Positions 26,882-35,043 of a DNA stretch of 64,000 nucleotides are shown piece after piece. The position numbers were made by a program, and so were the translations under genes. Below the pieces are notes generated by a model that did not search any database, was not told where the DNA came from, and saw only the letters and a program-made list of their open reading frames with translations. Within the stretch, counting starts at the first letter, position 1. Each line of letters starts with the position of its first letter. Source of the DNA: Luteibacter jiangsuensis (lineage in GTDB: Bacteria; Pseudomonadota; Gammaproteobacteria; Xanthomonadales; Rhodanobacteraceae); the NCBI RefSeq assembly GCF_011742555.1, contig NZ_JAAQQR010000003.1, positions 248,001 through 312,000 of the forward strand. The letters run 5' to 3'.

Positions 26882-27523
26882 TCAGCCGCCCGGACGGGAT
26901 CGCAGGTCGGCGAGATAGGCGCACACCATGTCCGCCATCGCGTCGGCATACGTTTCGATTTCCTCGTCGCTGCGCGGTCGTTCCGAGAACTCCTTGCCCA
27001 CGGCGCTCAGCGTCGTCTTGAGCAGGTCGCCGACAAGGGCCCGAACCGATGCCGGAGTGTCGGGCAGCGCTTCCGCCATGAAGTCGGCCACGATACGCGC
27101 GCCGGCGGCGCGCACCTCGTGCGCCTCCGGCGCGTCGCGATAGAGCGGCGCGGCATCGTTCAGCGCCACACGCATGTCGGCTTCTTCGCATTCCGAACGG
27201 ACGAAGGCGTGAACCAGCGTGCGCAATCGCTGCGGCGGCGATTGCGACGTGTCCTCGAGAATGCCCCGCAGCATGTCCGTGGTCTGACGCCACTCGTCGC
27301 TCTGCAAGCGGAAGAGGATGGCGGCCTTGTTCGGAAAGTACTGGTAAAGCGAACCGACGCTCACGCCGGCCTTCTCGGCAACCCGTGCCGTGGTGAAACG
27401 TTGCGCACCCTCTGCCGCCAGAACCTGAGCAGCCGCCTCGAGCACCGCGGAAACCAGATCGTTCGAGCGGGCCTGTTTCGGCTGTTTTCGCGAGGAAATA
27501 AGAGGATTCGGTCTCTTGGCCAT
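26882..27523 (-). CDS. TetR-family transcriptional regulator
   Basis: A 213-residue repressor-type protein. The N-terminal DNA-binding domain (about 20-68) has ILEAAAQVLAAEG-like sequence and the helix-turn-helix TTARVAEKAGVSVGSLYQYF followed by PNKAAIL. The C-terminal ligand domain is of the broad TetR_C type. The ATG at 27523 starts a natural N-terminus; the frame stays open further upstream but there it overlaps the methyltransferase gene on the other strand. It is divergent from the O-methyltransferase gene across 93 bp and probably controls it and itself. Confidence 0.9.
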   Translation of the reverse strand: MAKRPNPLISSRKQPKQARSNDLVSAVLEAAAQVLAAEGAQRFTTARVAEKAGVSVGSLYQYFPNKAAILFRLQSDEWRQTTDMLRGILEDTSQSPPQRLRTLVHAFVRSECEEADMRVALNDAAPLYRDAPEAHEVRAAGARIVADFMAEALPDTPASVRALVGDLLKTTLSAVGKEFSERPRSDEEIETYADAMADMVCAYLADLRSRPGG

Positions 27524-27535
27524 GGGGGTCCCGGC

Positions 27536-27570
27536 AATGCGAATAGGAAACCTGACGAATCCGTCGCATT
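27536..27570. promoter_or_regulatory. Possible TetR operator in the divergent spacer
   Basis: A 7-bp inverted repeat, AATGCGA and TCGCATT, has a 21-bp spacer and lies between the TetR gene and the methyltransferase gene. Its position suits an operator for both promoters. The arms are short, so this is a weak call. Confidence 0.3.
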
Positions 27571-27616
27571 CTACTTCGGCCGGCACTTCCTCGTATTCCG
27601 ACTGGAGCACGTTCCC

Positions 27617-28282
27617 ATGACCATCCTTTCCTCCGCGCCCCTGGCGTCCCTGCTCGACCGCCTGTTCGAGGAGGCCGATGCCAACTCGCCGATGGCGGTG
27701 CCCTCCATTGCCGCCATGCCCCGCGACGAGCACGAGCGCCTGATGCGCAGCAAGACCGACTACGCCGAATTCTATGGACGGCTGAAAGACTTCCCCCTTG
27801 CCGTGTCGCGATCCACGGGCCGGCTCCTCTACATGCTTGCCCGCGGTTGCGGGGCGCGCAGCATCGTGGAGTTCGGCACGTCGTTCGGCATTTCCACCAT
27901 CCACCTGGCTGCCGCGCTGCGCGAGAACGGTGGCGGGCGGCTGATCACCAGCGAGTTCGAGTCGTCCAAGGTGACGCGCGCCCGCGGCAACCTCGAGGCT
28001 GCCGGGCTCATGGATCTCGTGGAAATCCGCGAGGGCGACGCTTTGCAGACGCTGGCGACGAACCTCCCCGAGACCATCGACCTCGTGCTGCTGGACGGTG
28101 CGAAGGCGCTCTATCCCGAGATACTGGATCTTCTGGAAAGCCGCCTCCGCCCCGGTGCGTTCGTCGTCGCCGATAACGCCGATTACAGCCCTGACTACCT
28201 GGCGCGCGTGCGCTCGGTGGACGGCGGCTACATGTCGCTGCCGTTCGACGAGGACGTGGAAATGTCGATGCGACTCGGTTGA
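27617..28282 (+). CDS. Class I SAM-dependent O-methyltransferase
   Basis: A 221-residue methyltransferase of the O-MT/COMT-like type. The SAM-binding fold is seen in SIVEFGTSFGISTIHLAAAL (about 88-107), the acidic residue in RLITSEFESSKV, GDALQTL, and the DLVLLDGAKALYPEIL segment typical of metal-dependent catechol-type enzymes; the late DNADYSPDYL fits the metal site. The substrate is unknown. It is divergent from the TetR gene, a common arrangement in which the regulator senses the compound handled by the enzyme. Confidence 0.85.
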   Translation: MTILSSAPLASLLDRLFEEADANSPMAVPSIAAMPRDEHERLMRSKTDYAEFYGRLKDFPLAVSRSTGRLLYMLARGCGARSIVEFGTSFGISTIHLAAALRENGGGRLITSEFESSKVTRARGNLEAAGLMDLVEIREGDALQTLATNLPETIDLVLLDGAKALYPEILDLLESRLRPGAFVVADNADYSPDYLARVRSVDGGYMSLPFDEDVEMSMRLG

Positions 28283-28313
28283 GCCGACCCGGCTGGCGTG
28301 ACACGATTCGTGC

Positions 28314-28763
28314 ATGTCCAGCCGGCCCGCCACCGCCCAACACCTGCGCGATCTTGCCCGTCTTCGCCGCGTCCGCGACCGTATCGATCGCGACTATGCG
28401 CAGCCGCTCGACGTGGAAGCGCTGGGCCGTGCCGCGGGCATGTCGGCAGGCCACCTGAGCCGGCAATTCCGGCTGGCGTATGGGGAGTCGCCGTATTCGT
28501 ACCTCATGACGCGGCGCATCGAGCGTGCCATGGCGCTATTGCGTCAGGGCGAACTGAGCGTCACCGAGGTTTGCTTTGCTGTCGGTTGCGCATCGTTGGG
28601 AACCTTCAGCACCCGTTTTGCCGAACTGGTAGGCGTGCCGCCAAGTGTCTACCGGGCGACGGAAGCGCGAGCCACGGAAGGGTTGCCCGCCTGCGTGGCG
28701 AAGCAGGTGAGCAGACCCGTCAGGAATCGAGAAGCGCCCATCGAGGAGTCAACCGTAGACTGA
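28314..28763 (+). CDS. Short AraC-type helix-turn-helix regulator
   Basis: A 149-residue protein consisting mostly of an AraC DNA-binding domain: the first helix-turn-helix around LDVEALGRAAGMSAGHLSRQ, the second around LSVTEVCFAVGCASLGTFST, then the conserved FAELVGVPPSVYR. It lacks the usual N-terminal sensor domain. The VOC-fold gene starts 33 bp downstream in the same direction; such AraC/VOC pairs are common, so the regulator probably controls the pair. The C-terminal 35 residues are polar and low in pattern. Confidence 0.88.
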   Translation: MSSRPATAQHLRDLARLRRVRDRIDRDYAQPLDVEALGRAAGMSAGHLSRQFRLAYGESPYSYLMTRRIERAMALLRQGELSVTEVCFAVGCASLGTFSTRFAELVGVPPSVYRATEARATEGLPACVAKQVSRPVRNREAPIEESTVD

Positions 28764-28796
28764 TCGCCGTGGAATTCGCCACGCATGGGAACACTC

Positions 28797-29210
28797 ATGA
28801 TGGATATCAGCATCTACTCCAGCTTCCTTCCGCAGGTCGACCCCGAAGCTTCTCTGGCCTTCTACCGCGACACGCTCGGCTTCGAGGTGCGCAAGGACGT
28901 CGCCTATGGCGGCATGCGTTGGATCACGGTGGGCCCCAAGGGCCAGCCGGACACATCCATCGTCCTGCATCCGCCCGGCGCGACCCCTGGCCTCACCGAC
29001 GACGAACGCCGCACCATCTCAGAGATGATGGCCAAGGGCACGTACGCCATGATCATTCTCGCGTCGCGCGACCTGGATGCTACCTTCGAGCGCATTCAGG
29101 CGACGGGCGCGGAAGTGGTGCAGGAACCGACCATGCAGCCTTACGGCATACGCGATTGCGCCTTCCGCGATCCGGCCGGTAACCACGTGCGCATCAACGA
29201 AGTGACGTAA
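28797..29210 (+). CDS. VOC-superfamily (glyoxalase/dioxygenase fold) protein
   Basis: A 137-residue protein with paired beta-alpha-beta-beta-beta modules: DPEASLAFYRDTLGFEVRKD at the start and IRDCAFRDPAGNHVRINEV at the end, typical of glyoxalase/bleomycin-resistance proteins. Metal ligands and substrate cannot be settled by eye. I preferred the ATG at 28797, with GGGA a few bases before it; the ATG at 28785 would add four residues. It probably forms an operon with the short AraC gene. Confidence 0.87.
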   Translation: MMDISIYSSFLPQVDPEASLAFYRDTLGFEVRKDVAYGGMRWITVGPKGQPDTSIVLHPPGATPGLTDDERRTISEMMAKGTYAMIILASRDLDATFERIQATGAEVVQEPTMQPYGIRDCAFRDPAGNHVRINEVT

Positions 29211-29238
29211 CGCGCAAGGCGTGGCTCGCGACGATCAC

Positions 29239-29252
29239 CCAGCCGCGGCTGG
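29239..29252. other. 14-bp perfect palindrome
   Basis: CCAGCCGCGGCTGG lies 29 bp after the VOC gene and about 100 bp before the DUF3348 gene. There is no T-run, so it is at best a weak terminator or a protein site. Confidence 0.3.
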
Positions 29253-29352
29253 CCCTCCTGGTGGGATGCGCCATGGTGCTACATGAACGGCCCCGGCGGG
29301 GTGAAGCCGGCAATACCGTGTAAAATCGCGGTTTTGTCTCAATAAGTTAACC

Positions 29353-30063
29353 GTGCAAGCTCTCCAGCGGACGACCGTCCGCGGCCCGACCTTCATCCGC
29401 CTGCTCGCGCGCCTCACGGCCGTCGAGGCCGGGGCATCGGGTCCGTCCCTGCCCGACCGGCTCAGCCGGTGGCTGGACTGGACCCACGCCATCGCGCTCT
29501 CCACGGCCCTCGACGGGCGTACGCCCCCGGCGCCGGACGACGTCCCCCCGTTCGAGAGCCGGGAGGACGCCGAGTGCGCGCGTGCCCGGGCCACGCTGGT
29601 GAAGGCGATCGAAGGCGCACGGGAGCTGGCGCCCCGGGCGGCGAGTCGCTCCGGCAAGGTCGACGCGCTCGCGGACTTCGCGCCGTTCCGGCAGCGCTAC
29701 CTCACGCTCCAGCGATCGATGCAAGGCACCACGGGGCAGCTGCGTGGCCGCCTGCGCGACATGCTGGCGCAGGTTTCGCCGTCCATGGCCCGCCTGGCCG
29801 AGGTGGATGCGGTCATGGAGATGGCATTGAGCCCCCGCGAACAGAAGCTGCTGGCCACGGTGCCGGCGGTGCTCGGCGACCACTTCGACCGGCTGCGTCG
29901 TGCGGGCGAGGCGGAAGCCGCCTCCCTGGAAGAGGGCACGGTGCCTTCGCAGGACAGTTGGCTGGACAGGTTCCGCGGCGACATGCGCAGCGTGCTGCTC
30001 GCCGAGCTGGACGTACGTTTTCAACCGGTGGAAGCGCTGCTCGCCGCGCTTCGCACCCGCTAA
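29353..30063 (+). CDS. DUF3348 family protein, first gene of motor-like cassette
   Basis: A 236-residue soluble, mainly helical protein that I assign to DUF3348 by its pattern (FIRLLARLT near the start, LADFAPFRQRYLTLQRSM in the middle, FQPVEALLAALR at the end). No signal peptide or membrane span is present and no catalytic motif is recognisable. It starts with GTG and ends 10 bp before the MotA-like gene, so it belongs to the four-gene unit through 33019. A cytoplasmic partner of the motor-like membrane complex is the natural inference. The function is unknown. Confidence 0.8.
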   Translation: MQALQRTTVRGPTFIRLLARLTAVEAGASGPSLPDRLSRWLDWTHAIALSTALDGRTPPAPDDVPPFESREDAECARARATLVKAIEGARELAPRAASRSGKVDALADFAPFRQRYLTLQRSMQGTTGQLRGRLRDMLAQVSPSMARLAEVDAVMEMALSPREQKLLATVPAVLGDHFDRLRRAGEAEAASLEEGTVPSQDSWLDRFRGDMRSVLLAELDVRFQPVEALLAALRTR

Positions 30064-30073
30064 TCGGGTAGTC

Positions 30074-31951
30074 ATGGTCAAGAATCTTCTCTACATCGCC
30101 GTTTTTGTCGTGGGCTTCATCGCCGTGGGCTGGATCGGAGTGGGCTATGTCGGCTCCAACCCGCTCGGCGCCCTCGTCGCGGCGCTCATCGGCGCCTGCT
30201 ATCTCGCGGGCGCCGTGGAACTGCAGCGATACCGCCGCGCCACGCACACGCTGCGCGACGCACTGGCTGGCCTGGACGACGTGCCGCCCACGCTCGGACC
30301 TTGGCTGGAGCGCCTGCACCCGAGCCTGCGCAGCCCTGTGCGCCTGCGCATCGAAGGCGCGCGCATGGCCTTGCCCACGCCAGCAATGACGCCCTACCTC
30401 GTCGGCCTCCTCGTGCTGCTGGGCATGCTCGGCACGCTCCTCGGCATGATGGCCACGCTACGCGGCACCGGCGTCGCGCTCGAAAGCGCCACCGACCTGC
30501 AAGCCATTCGCGGCTCGCTCGCCGCACCCGTGAAGGGTCTGGGCTTCGCCTTCGGCACATCGATTGCCGGTGTCGCGAGTTCCGCGATGCTCGGCCTGCT
30601 GTCCGCGCTTTGCCGCCGCGAACGTCTGCTTGTGGTGCAGCGTCTGGACGCACGCATCGCCACGACCCTGCGTCCCTATTCGCAGGCCCACCAGCGCGAC
30701 GAGGCGTTCAAGCTGTTGCAGCAGCAGACCGCCTCGCTGCCCGTGCTGGTCGAGCGGCTGGAAGCGATGATGGCGGCGATGGAGCGGCAGAACCTCTCGG
30801 CCAGCGAGCGCCAGCTGGCGAACCAGGAAGCTTTCCACTCGCGCACGGAAGCGGTGTACGCGCGCCTTGCGTCGTCGGTAGAGCAATCGCTCCGCGACAG
30901 CGTGACCGAGAGCGCCCGTGCGGCCGGCGCGGCATTCCAGCCCGTCGTGGAATCGACCATGGCCGCGCTCGCTCGCGAAACCGCTGCCTTGCACGACACC
31001 GTGACCCAGTCCGTGCAGCGCCAGCTCGACGGTCTGTCCGGGCATCTCGACGCGTCGTCGCGGTCGGTGACGGGCGCATGGAAGGACGCCGTCGCCGAGG
31101 CCACCGTGGTGTTCCGCGAAGGCGGCGCCTCGATGCTCCAGGCCGTGCAGCAGTCCCAGGCGAATCTCGAGGCGACTCTCGCCGCACGCGACGCCGAACG
31201 GCTGGCCGCATGGACGGATGCCCTCGCTGCCACCGCGGCGGAACTCAATGGGCGCATCGACCGCTCCGGCGAAGAAGCGGCCAACCGCCAGAAGGAGATC
31301 TGCGACACCCTGGCACGCACGGCCGCCGAGGTGGCGGAACGCACGCAAGCGCACGCGAGCCATACGATCGCGGAGGTGTCCCGACTGGTGGACGCCGCGA
31401 CGGAAGCGCCGCGCATCGCGGCCCAGGTGGTTGCGGAGCTTCGCGAGAAGCTCTCCGAGAGCATGGTGCGCGACACGGCGATGCTGGAGGAACGCAGCCG
31501 CCTGCTTGCCACGCTGGAAACCCTGCTGGACGCCGTGAACCACGCGTCGACGGAACAGCGCACCGCCGTCGATGCGCTGGTGGCCACCTCGGCCGATCTG
31601 CTCGACCGCGTGGGCTCGCGTTTCGCGGAGCAGGTGGAGGCCGAAACCGGCAAGCTCGCGAACATCGCTGCCGGCATCACGGGCAGCGCCACCGAGGTGG
31701 CGAACCTCGGCGAGAGCTTCGGCGCGGCCGTCGAGGCCTTCGGCAAGTCCAACGAGTCTCTCATGGAGCGCCTGGACCGCATCGCCGGCGCGCTCGACGC
31801 CTCGCTGGCGCGCAGCGACGAACAGCTTGCGTACTACGTGGCGCAGGCGCGCGAGGTGGTCGATCTCAGCGTGCTGTCGCAGAAGCAGATCATCGAAGAC
31901 ATGCAGCGACTCGGCAGCCGTCCCGAGACGGCAGGAACCGACGCGGCATGA
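30074..31951 (+). CDS. MotA/ExbB-like membrane protein with long helical tail (DUF802)
   Basis: A 625-residue protein with four hydrophobic segments (about 4-27, 30-50, 106-128 and 154-180). The last two carry a MotA/TolQ/ExbB-like pattern, LGMLGTLLGMMATLRG and GLGFAFGTSIAGVASSAMLG. A cytoplasmic tail of about 435 residues is rich in Ala, Glu and Arg, nearly all helical, with repeats of the kind assigned to DUF802 (for example SVEQSLRDSVTESARAAGAA). A proton-channel subunit with a very long tail recalls ZorA of Zorya defence systems. Its stop overlaps the start of the MotB-like gene (ATGA). Role and partner proteins are untested. Confidence 0.8.
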   Translation: MVKNLLYIAVFVVGFIAVGWIGVGYVGSNPLGALVAALIGACYLAGAVELQRYRRATHTLRDALAGLDDVPPTLGPWLERLHPSLRSPVRLRIEGARMALPTPAMTPYLVGLLVLLGMLGTLLGMMATLRGTGVALESATDLQAIRGSLAAPVKGLGFAFGTSIAGVASSAMLGLLSALCRRERLLVVQRLDARIATTLRPYSQAHQRDEAFKLLQQQTASLPVLVERLEAMMAAMERQNLSASERQLANQEAFHSRTEAVYARLASSVEQSLRDSVTESARAAGAAFQPVVESTMAALARETAALHDTVTQSVQRQLDGLSGHLDASSRSVTGAWKDAVAEATVVFREGGASMLQAVQQSQANLEATLAARDAERLAAWTDALAATAAELNGRIDRSGEEAANRQKEICDTLARTAAEVAERTQAHASHTIAEVSRLVDAATEAPRIAAQVVAELREKLSESMVRDTAMLEERSRLLATLETLLDAVNHASTEQRTAVDALVATSADLLDRVGSRFAEQVEAETGKLANIAAGITGSATEVANLGESFGAAVEAFGKSNESLMERLDRIAGALDASLARSDEQLAYYVAQAREVVDLSVLSQKQIIEDMQRLGSRPETAGTDAA

Positions 31952-32598
31952 GCGACGAACTGGAGATGGAAGGTGAGGCCGGCGTACCCATCTGGGCAGC
32001 CTTCGGCGATCTGATGTCGGTGCTGCTGGGCACGTTCGTGCTCATCCTCGTGGGCGTGATCGGCGTGCAGCTGCAGCTGTCGCACCGCCTGGACGAGGAA
32101 GTGAAGCAGCGACAGGCCGAGCAGCAGCGCCGCACGTCGCTGGAACAGGCCCTGGCCGCACCGCTGGCAGCGGGCCGGGTCACGCTGGTGGACGGGCGTA
32201 TCGGCATTCGCGGCAACGTGCTCTTCGCGTTGAACTCCGACCAGCTCCAACCGGAAGGCCGAGAGCTGTTGAAGAGCCTGGCCGGTCCGCTGACACGCTA
32301 CCTCACGTCGCGCGACGAGATCCTGATGATCAGCGGATTCACCGACGACCAGCAGGTGCACGACGGCAACCGGCACTTCGCCGACAACTGGGAACTCTCC
32401 GCCGAGCGTGCGCTCACGGTGACCCGCGCCCTCGTCGCCGAAGGCGTGCCGGCGTCTTCCGTGTTCGCGGCCGCGTTCGGTTCGCAGCAGCCGGTGGACT
32501 CGAACCAGAACGAAGAAGGCCGCGCGAAAAACCGTCGCGTCGAGATCGCGCCCATCCCGAAGCCTTCCGACACCGCCGCGACGTCCCATGGCCCGTGA
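31948..32598 (+). CDS. MotB-like OmpA-domain protein
   Basis: A 216-residue inner-membrane protein with one N-terminal helix (about 14-42) that has an Asp in the MotB-like context WAAFGDLMSVLLGTFVL (Asp21), equivalent to the ion-carrying Asp of MotB and ZorB. A short coiled coil follows, then a C-terminal OmpA-like peptidoglycan-binding domain (about 85-205) with NVLFALNSDQLQPEG and LSAERALTVTRALV, ending NEEGRAKNRRVEI. It should anchor the MotA-like partner to the wall. The start overlaps the upstream stop and the stop overlaps the DUF2894 gene by 11 bp. Confidence 0.87.
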   Translation: MSDELEMEGEAGVPIWAAFGDLMSVLLGTFVLILVGVIGVQLQLSHRLDEEVKQRQAEQQRRTSLEQALAAPLAAGRVTLVDGRIGIRGNVLFALNSDQLQPEGRELLKSLAGPLTRYLTSRDEILMISGFTDDQQVHDGNRHFADNWELSAERALTVTRALVAEGVPASSVFAAAFGSQQPVDSNQNEEGRAKNRRVEIAPIPKPSDTAATSHGP

Positions 32599-33019
32599 GC
32601 AGGACAAGGCCGGCACGTGCGCGGAGCGGCCACGCGGCCCGCTCGGCCGTCTCGTCGACGAACTCGCCGGCTCGGCACAGGCCTCCGCGTACCCCGAGCT
32701 GCCGGCGTTGGGCGAGTTCCAGAAGATCTGGTCGCGCGTCCGCGCCGAGAGCCAGCTTCGGCAGTCGCTCGAAGACACCCCCGAGAACGCGGGCCCGCTC
32801 AATTCCAGCGCACTCGTGCACCGGTCGATGGCCCTGATGCGCGAGACCGCGCCGGGCTACCTCCGCCATTTTCTTTCCTACATCGACGACCTGTCCTGGC
32901 TGGAGCGGCTGGGCGAAGGCAAGGCCGCCGTGACCGCTACGGGCCAGACGGCGGCAAGCATCGGAAAGCGGCCAAAGAGCCCCAAGGCCCGAAAGTCTCG
33001 CGCGAAGCCGCCGGGCTGA
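32588..33019 (+). CDS. DUF2894 family protein, last gene of motor-like cassette
   Basis: A 143-residue soluble protein that I assign to DUF2894 by its pattern GPLGRLVDELAGSA, then AYPELPALGEFQKIWSRVRA and PENAGPLNSSALVHRSMALM, ending in a Lys/Arg-rich tail (GKRPKSPKARKSRAKPPG). The basic tail could bind nucleic acid or membrane. It overlaps the MotB-like gene by 11 bp, so it is part of the same operon. No enzymatic motif is visible and its function is not known. Confidence 0.8.
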   Translation: MAREQDKAGTCAERPRGPLGRLVDELAGSAQASAYPELPALGEFQKIWSRVRAESQLRQSLEDTPENAGPLNSSALVHRSMALMRETAPGYLRHFLSYIDDLSWLERLGEGKAAVTATGQTAASIGKRPKSPKARKSRAKPPG

Positions 33020-33039
33020 TCGCCGAACTGGCGCGCGTG

Positions 33040-33978
33040 CTAGCGCGCGGTGGCGTTCGCTTTCCCGTCGCCGGCGTCGAGCGTGCCCGACCGGACGAAT
33101 TCCACGAACGCACGCAAGGGCGAGGGAAGGTGCTTGCGGCCCGGATAGTAGAGGAAGGCCCCTTCGAACGTCTGGCACCAGTCGTCCAGCACGGTCACCA
33201 GCGCGCCGCTGGCCACCTCCGGCGCCAGCCAGTCGTCGAACAGGTGGACGATGCCCAGGCCCGCCACGGCGGCCTGCACGGCGAGGTCGAATGCCGCGCC
33301 GGTGCGCACGAGCAACGGGCCGGGCGCATCGACACGGATCACCTCGCCGTCGCGCTCGAACTCCCATGGCGGCGTTGCGCCGCCGGAGAACTGGCCGCGC
33401 AGGCAGGCATGTTGCAGCAGGTCGCGCGGATGCCGCGGGACGCCGTGTGCCGCCAGGTATGAAGGCGCCGCCGCGGTGATCAGGCGTTGCGCGCGCGGCC
33501 CGATGGGCAGGGCGATCATGTCCTGCTCCAGGCGTTCGTCATAGCGGATACCCGCGTCGCAGCCGGCCGCGATGAGATCGACGAAGCTGTCTTCCACCAC
33601 CACCTCCAGCCGTACGTCGGGATATCGCCGGAGGAAAGGGACGGCGATGGGCGCGAGCACCGTGCGTGCGATGTTGGCGGGCACGTTGATGCGCAGGGTG
33701 CCGGCGGGGCGGTCGCGATAGAGGTTCACCACGTCGAGCGCCGCCTCCACCTCGCCGAGGGCCGGTACCAGGCGTTCCGCCAGCCGCGCCCCCACTTCCG
33801 TCGGCCGCACACTGCGGGTGGTGCGATGGAGCAGTCGCACGCCCAGGCGAGTTTCCAGACGGCGCACGGCCTCGCTCAGGCTGGAAGCCGACATGTCCCC
33901 TGTGCGCGCGGCTTCGCGGAAGCCCCCGGCGCGCAGGACGGAGAGGAAGGCGAGAAGGTCCTGGGGATCGGCGTTCAT
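33040..33978 (-). CDS. LysR-family transcriptional regulator
   Basis: A 312-residue regulator. The N-terminal winged helix-turn-helix (about 1-62) has FREAARTGDMSASSLSEAVR and LETRLGVRLLHRTTRSVRPT, and a periplasmic-binding-like effector domain (about 92-300) has GTLRINVPANIARTVLAP and VVEDSFVDLIAAGCDAGIRY. It belongs to the CrgA-like LysR branch. It is divergent from the aldo/keto reductase gene with 106 bp between starts, the usual LysR arrangement, so it very probably controls that gene. Confidence 0.92.
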   Translation of the reverse strand: MNADPQDLLAFLSVLRAGGFREAARTGDMSASSLSEAVRRLETRLGVRLLHRTTRSVRPTEVGARLAERLVPALGEVEAALDVVNLYRDRPAGTLRINVPANIARTVLAPIAVPFLRRYPDVRLEVVVEDSFVDLIAAGCDAGIRYDERLEQDMIALPIGPRAQRLITAAAPSYLAAHGVPRHPRDLLQHACLRGQFSGGATPPWEFERDGEVIRVDAPGPLLVRTGAAFDLAVQAAVAGLGIVHLFDDWLAPEVASGALVTVLDDWCQTFEGAFLYYPGRKHLPSPLRAFVEFVRSGTLDAGDGKANATAR

Positions 33979-34084
33979 TGTTCGGTATTCCGTACAACCC
34001 GTGCCGATTCCACCGGATTATCGAGCGACGGGTCAATCCCTATCCTCTGTGGCGTCCAACCCACATCATCTTCTGGAGACGCAC

Positions 34085-34945
34085 ATGAGCAGCTTGAGCA
34101 AGGCGGGTACGTACACCCTCGGCGACCGCGCCGTGAATCGCATGGGCTATGGCGCCATGCAGCTGGCCGGGCCCCAGGTGTTCGGGCCGCCGAAGGATCA
34201 CGCGGGTGCCCTGGCCGTGCTCCGCGAGGCCATCGCCGCCGGCGTGAACCACATCGACACCAGCGACTTCTATGGCCCGCACGTCACCAACCGGATCATT
34301 CGCGAGGCGCTCGCCCCCTATCCGAAAGAGCTGACCATCGTGACGAAGGTGGGAGCGGTTCGCGGCGACGACGCCTCGTGGTTGCCGGCCCTCGAGCCGC
34401 ATCAACTGGAACAGGCTGTCCACGACAACCTGCGCAACCTCGGGGTCGACGTGCTGGACGTGGTGAACCTCCGGCTCATGGGCGATATCCACGCGCCCAA
34501 GGAAGGCTCCATCGAAGCGCAGTTCGCCACGCTGGCCGCGCTACGCGAGAAGGGGCTCATCCGTCATCTCGGCCTCAGCAACGCCACCCTGACCCAGGTG
34601 AAGGAAGCCCAGGCCATCGCGCCGGTGGTCTGTGTGCAGAACCAGTACAACCTGGTGCAGCGTGGCGACGACGCCATGATCGACGCGTTGAACGGTCTGG
34701 GGATCGCCTACGTGCCGTTCTTCCCCCTCGGCGGTTTCTCGCCGCTGCAGTCGGACGCGCTCAACGCCGTGGCGGCAAAGCTGGGCGCCACGCCCATGCA
34801 GGTGGCGCTCGCATGGCTGCTGCAACGTTCGCCGAACATCCTGCTGATCCCCGGCACCTCTTCCGTGGGACATCTTCGCGAGAACCTCGCCTCGGCGGAG
34901 CTGGTCCTGTCGGCGGAAGTGCGGGCGGAACTGGAGACCATCTGA
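34085..34945 (+). CDS. Aldo/keto reductase
   Basis: A 286-residue NADPH-dependent reductase. It has the start pattern YTLGDRAVNRMGYGAMQLAG, the tetrad segment NHIDTSDFYGPHVTN with Asp and Tyr, the Lys in TIVTKVGAV and ILLIPGTSSVGHLRENLAS near the end for the cofactor. The usual active-site His position reads NLRLMGD, so His appears replaced by Arg or Leu, as in some members of this subgroup. A good ribosome site (GGAG) lies 7 bases before the ATG. The LysR gene is divergent. The substrate is unknown. Confidence 0.88.
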   Translation: MSSLSKAGTYTLGDRAVNRMGYGAMQLAGPQVFGPPKDHAGALAVLREAIAAGVNHIDTSDFYGPHVTNRIIREALAPYPKELTIVTKVGAVRGDDASWLPALEPHQLEQAVHDNLRNLGVDVLDVVNLRLMGDIHAPKEGSIEAQFATLAALREKGLIRHLGLSNATLTQVKEAQAIAPVVCVQNQYNLVQRGDDAMIDALNGLGIAYVPFFPLGGFSPLQSDALNAVAAKLGATPMQVALAWLLQRSPNILLIPGTSSVGHLRENLASAELVLSAEVRAELETI

Positions 34946-34952
34946 TCGATCC

Positions 34953-34976
34953 GGGCCGGCGGCGCAGCGCCGGCCC
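34953..34976 (+). terminator. Hairpin after the aldo/keto reductase gene
   Basis: A perfect 9-bp stem, GGGCCGGCG / CGCCGGCCC, has a 6-base loop and begins 8 bp after the stop codon. There is no U-tract, so it may end transcription weakly or only stabilise the 3' end. Confidence 0.5.
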
Positions 34977-35043
34977 GCTCATCCACAAGGTCTTCACATG
35001 CCGCTGGGCTTAAATTCACGGTTGCCTTCAGCCAGCGAAGACC

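Noticed and set aside
27524-28333. In-frame extension of the TetR gene on the minus strand
   Set aside because: The extension lies opposite the O-methyltransferase gene and has no family sequence. The TetR protein has a natural start at 27523.
29353-33019. Classical Zorya defence system
   Set aside because: Only the MotA/MotB-like pair is shared. No ZorC, ZorD or ZorE-like helicase or nuclease lies in or next to the cassette.
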